Assembly: GCA_046594105.1 (NCBI GenBank)
Contig: JBKJQB010000028.1
Location: 1 to 7,182 of the forward strand
Direction: 5' to 3'
DNA length: 7,182 nt
Source: JBDSGC01 sp046594105
GTDB lineage: Bacteria; Acidobacteriota; Thermoanaerobaculia; Gp7-AA8
How positions within the stretch are numbered: the first letter of the stretch is position 1; every line of letters starts with the position of its first letter. The position numbers were made by a program, and so were the translations under genes. The notes under the pieces were generated by a model. It made no database searches, was not told where the DNA came from, and was given only the letters and a program-made list of their open reading frames with translations. Shown here piece after piece: positions 6,047 through 7,182 of this stretch.

Positions 6047-6719
6047 GCATGGCCGCCTGCTGCTGCGCTTCCTTCTTCGAGGTTCCTTCGCCCGTCGCCG
6101 TGTGGCTTCCGATGCGGACCTCCACCACAAATCGTTTCTCGTGGTCCGGCCCCACTTCTGCTGTGACCACGTACTCGGGAAGCGGGAGTCCTTTTCCCTG
6201 GGCTACTTCCTGAAGGGCGGTCTTGTAGTCGTGGAACAGAAGATCCTGCTCGTCGATGGTGGAGAGGTCATGGACAAACGTCCGTTCGATGAGGTGCCGC
6301 ACCGATTCGATCCCGCCGTCGAGGTAGACCGCTGCGAGCATGGCCTCGAACAGATTGGCCAGCAGCGAGTCCTTCTTCCGCCCGCCGGACTTTTCCTCTC
6401 CCACCCCGAGGAGAATCACCTCCCCCATGCCGAAGAGACGCGCCTTCGCCGCCAGGCTGGTCGAGCTCACCAGGTACGCTTTGATTTTCGAGAGCGCGCC
6501 CTCATCGACGGCAGGGAATCGGTGGAAGAGCAGGTCGCCGATGACAAAGCCGAGAACCGAGTCTCCCAGAAACTCGAGGGTCTCATTGTCGACCGCGCCC
6601 TGCAGCTTCGATTCGTGGGAGAAAGACTTGTGGCTCAGCGCCCGCGTAAGGAGCTCGCGACGCTGAAACGAGTAACCGATTCTCTGTTCAAAGTCGGACA
6701 GCGGATCGTCATTCGGCAC
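6018..6719 (-). CDS. rnc: Ribonuclease III
   Basis: RNase III cuts double-stranded RNA and processes rRNA precursors. With the GTG 6719 start it has 233 residues (E. coli has 226). The catalytic domain shows RIGYSF (13-18), LTRALSHKS (24-32), signature NETLEFLGDSVL (45-56) and SLLANLFEAMLAAVYLDGG (118-136). The double-stranded RNA-binding domain spans about 164-230 (DYKTALQE, LPLPEYVV, GEGTSKKEAQQQAA). By alignment with E. coli, Glu46, Glu49, Asp53, Glu73 and Glu125 match E38, E41, D45, E65 and E117. The Asp114 position is Asn122. The frame extends to ATG 6842, but the extra 41 residues resemble no RNase III N-terminus, and GTG 6719 gives the usual start just before the first helix. No Shine-Dalgarno precedes it; a TATACT box ten bases upstream suggests a very short leader. 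The last 29 bp overlap envC, so the two are probably co-transcribed. Confidence 0.93.
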   Translation of the reverse strand: MPNDDPLSDFEQRIGYSFQRRELLTRALSHKSFSHESKLQGAVDNETLEFLGDSVLGFVIGDLLFHRFPAVDEGALSKIKAYLVSSTSLAAKARLFGMGEVILLGVGEEKSGGRKKDSLLANLFEAMLAAVYLDGGIESVRHLIERTFVHDLSTIDEQDLLFHDYKTALQEVAQGKGLPLPEYVVTAEVGPDHEKRFVVEVRIGSHTATGEGTSKKEAQQQAAMHALLENSDG

Positions 6720-6729
6720 GTGGAAAGCC

Positions 6730-6735
6730 AGTATA
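6730..6735 (-). promoter_or_regulatory. Candidate -10 box for the rnc-envC-ctpA unit
   Basis: The minus strand reads TATACT (6735-6730), one base off the sigma-70 consensus, ending ten bases before GTG 6719. Transcription would begin at about 6722-6724, leaving almost no leader. No good -35 is seen at 16-18 bases; TTGCGC (6762-6757) is 21 bases away. It stands out as an AT-rich island in GC-rich sequence, but it is only a candidate. Confidence 0.3.
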
Positions 6736-6937
6736 ACGAAGAGGGGGACGGCCCCTGCGCAATCGGGAGCGGCAACGGCGCGGTGCACCATGTGCGCGTG
6801 AGCAAGTCGTGGTTCTGATCGAAGCGAACGTTGCACCGGCATCCCTGCCGGCCGTGGCGTCGGCTTCCTGGTCTGCTCCCCGAAAACTAGGCCACGGATT
6901 ATGTCGGGGCGGTTTACCGTAAAGAAGGAGCGACGGT
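6736..6937. other. Spacer upstream of rnc without a convincing gene
   Basis: A minus-strand frame continuous with rnc and other open frames cross this stretch, but none shows a protein-family signature. The right part (about 6880-6937), with TAGGCCAC and GGGGCGG followed by a run leading into AAGGAG, reads like the leader of the short plus-strand frame that starts at 6938. I see no RNA gene here. Confidence 0.4.
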
Positions 6938-7066
6938 ATGGCCCGGAAGGCCCACACGGTGATGCGGCCCGCCATGCGATCTTCCAAGAAACTCCCAGTT
7001 TTATGCAGGGTTGCGAGAGCGCCCGCTGATGGAATCAAAGGGCAGGAACCTCAAATCTCTCCGTGA
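6938..7066 (+). pseudogene. 42-codon frame with perfect Shine-Dalgarno, possible broken IS-type gene start
   Basis: AAGGAG (6925-6930) lies seven bases before ATG 6938, an ideal ribosome site. The peptide is short and basic (starts MARKAHTVMRP, ends EPQISP) with no membrane segment. The first seven residues recall the MARKRHTPEEI-type start of IS3-family OrfA transposases, after which the resemblance stops, so it may be a transposase start fused to unrelated sequence. It is equally possible that this is a genuine unknown small protein, or chance. It ends at TGA 7066, directly before the palindrome cluster. Confidence 0.28.
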
Positions 7067-7163
7067 TCAGCCCGCGTCAGCGGGCGCAAGAATGTAGCCC
7101 CCGGCGCCAGCCGGGGGATTGCGGAGCCCAGTCAGAAGGGAGCCCGAGTAGCGGGCGACAGAA
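7019..7163. repeat. REP-like cluster of GTAG-associated palindromes
   Basis: Three hairpins are packed together: GCCCGC/GCGGGC (7070-7075 with 7080-7085, loop GTCA); CCCCCGGC/GCCGGGGG (7098-7105 with 7110-7117, loop GCCA), with GTAG (7094-7097) directly before it; and GCCCG/CGGGC (7142-7146 with 7152-7156). The first and third belong to an imperfect direct repeat of about 24 bases (7069-7092 and 7141-7163), each starting AGCCCG and ending AGAA. A further copy lies inverted upstream: GCGCCCGCTGA (7019-7029) is the exact reverse complement of 7077-7087. A GTAG tetranucleotide next to a palindrome is the hallmark of REP sequences mobilised by RAYT (IS200/Y1-like) transposases. No such gene is within the window, but one could lie to the right. 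Confidence 0.5.
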
Positions 7164-7182
7164 AAGCAACAAAATCGGTCCG

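Noticed and set aside
5829..6818. 329-codon plus-strand frame across envC and rnc
   Set aside because: It lies opposite RNase III and EnvC coding sequence and shows no domain of its own.
6709..7038. 109-codon minus-strand frame upstream of rnc
   Set aside because: No recognisable motif, Arg/Pro/Ala-rich composition, no ribosome site, and it overlaps the rnc start.
7069..7163. Possible CRISPR array
   Set aside because: Only two imperfect units with a different hairpin between them and no regular spacers; the palindromes fit REP-like elements better.

Overview
The window is GC-rich and densely coding, and the genes are those of a Gram-negative (diderm) bacterium: a TonB energy transducer, a type IV pilus retraction ATPase, a periplasmic S41 protease, an EnvC-type activator of cell-wall amidases, and a remnant that looks like the end of an outer-membrane beta-barrel. 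The TonB N-terminus (MFET...) and the overall style recall Acidobacteriota or a neighbouring phylum. That placement is an impression and was not tested by any search.

Layout, left to right. Positions 1-715 (minus) hold a TonB-family protein cut by the left edge. A 182-bp divergent spacer with strong secondary structure separates it from a plus-strand pair: a PilT ATPase (898-2121) and, 50 bp on, a polytopic membrane protein resembling GT39/PMT-type glycosyltransferases (2172-3497). From the other side come three tightly packed minus-strand genes, rnc (6719 to 6018), envC-like (6046 to 4895) and ctpA (4806 to 3613). rnc and envC overlap by 29 bp. envC and ctpA are bridged by a 30-codon frame that overlaps the stop of the first and the start of the second. 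The two transcription units converge at about 3.5-3.6 kb. There lie a start-less coding remnant ending like an outer-membrane strand and a hairpin with T-rich flanks that can serve both strands and whose loop contains the ctpA stop codon.

The minus-strand block combines RNA processing (RNase III) with an envelope pair. EnvC-like proteins activate peptidoglycan amidases during daughter-cell separation, and CtpA-type proteases trim periplasmic proteins, including cell-wall enzymes in some species. The EnvC homologue has lost all four zinc ligands of the M23 fold, as activators do, so it is probably not itself a hydrolase. The RNase III has Asn where E. coli has the metal-binding Asp114.

The right end (about 6840-7182) has no convincing long gene. 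It has a 42-codon frame with a perfect Shine-Dalgarno sequence, possibly the broken start of an insertion-sequence gene, followed by a cluster of GTAG/GCCCG...CGGGC palindromes resembling REP elements. No CRISPR array, tRNA or rRNA was seen. No clearly new system can be demonstrated. The most original signals are the double-overlap bridging mini-gene, the palindrome cluster, and the outer-membrane remnant with its shared terminator.
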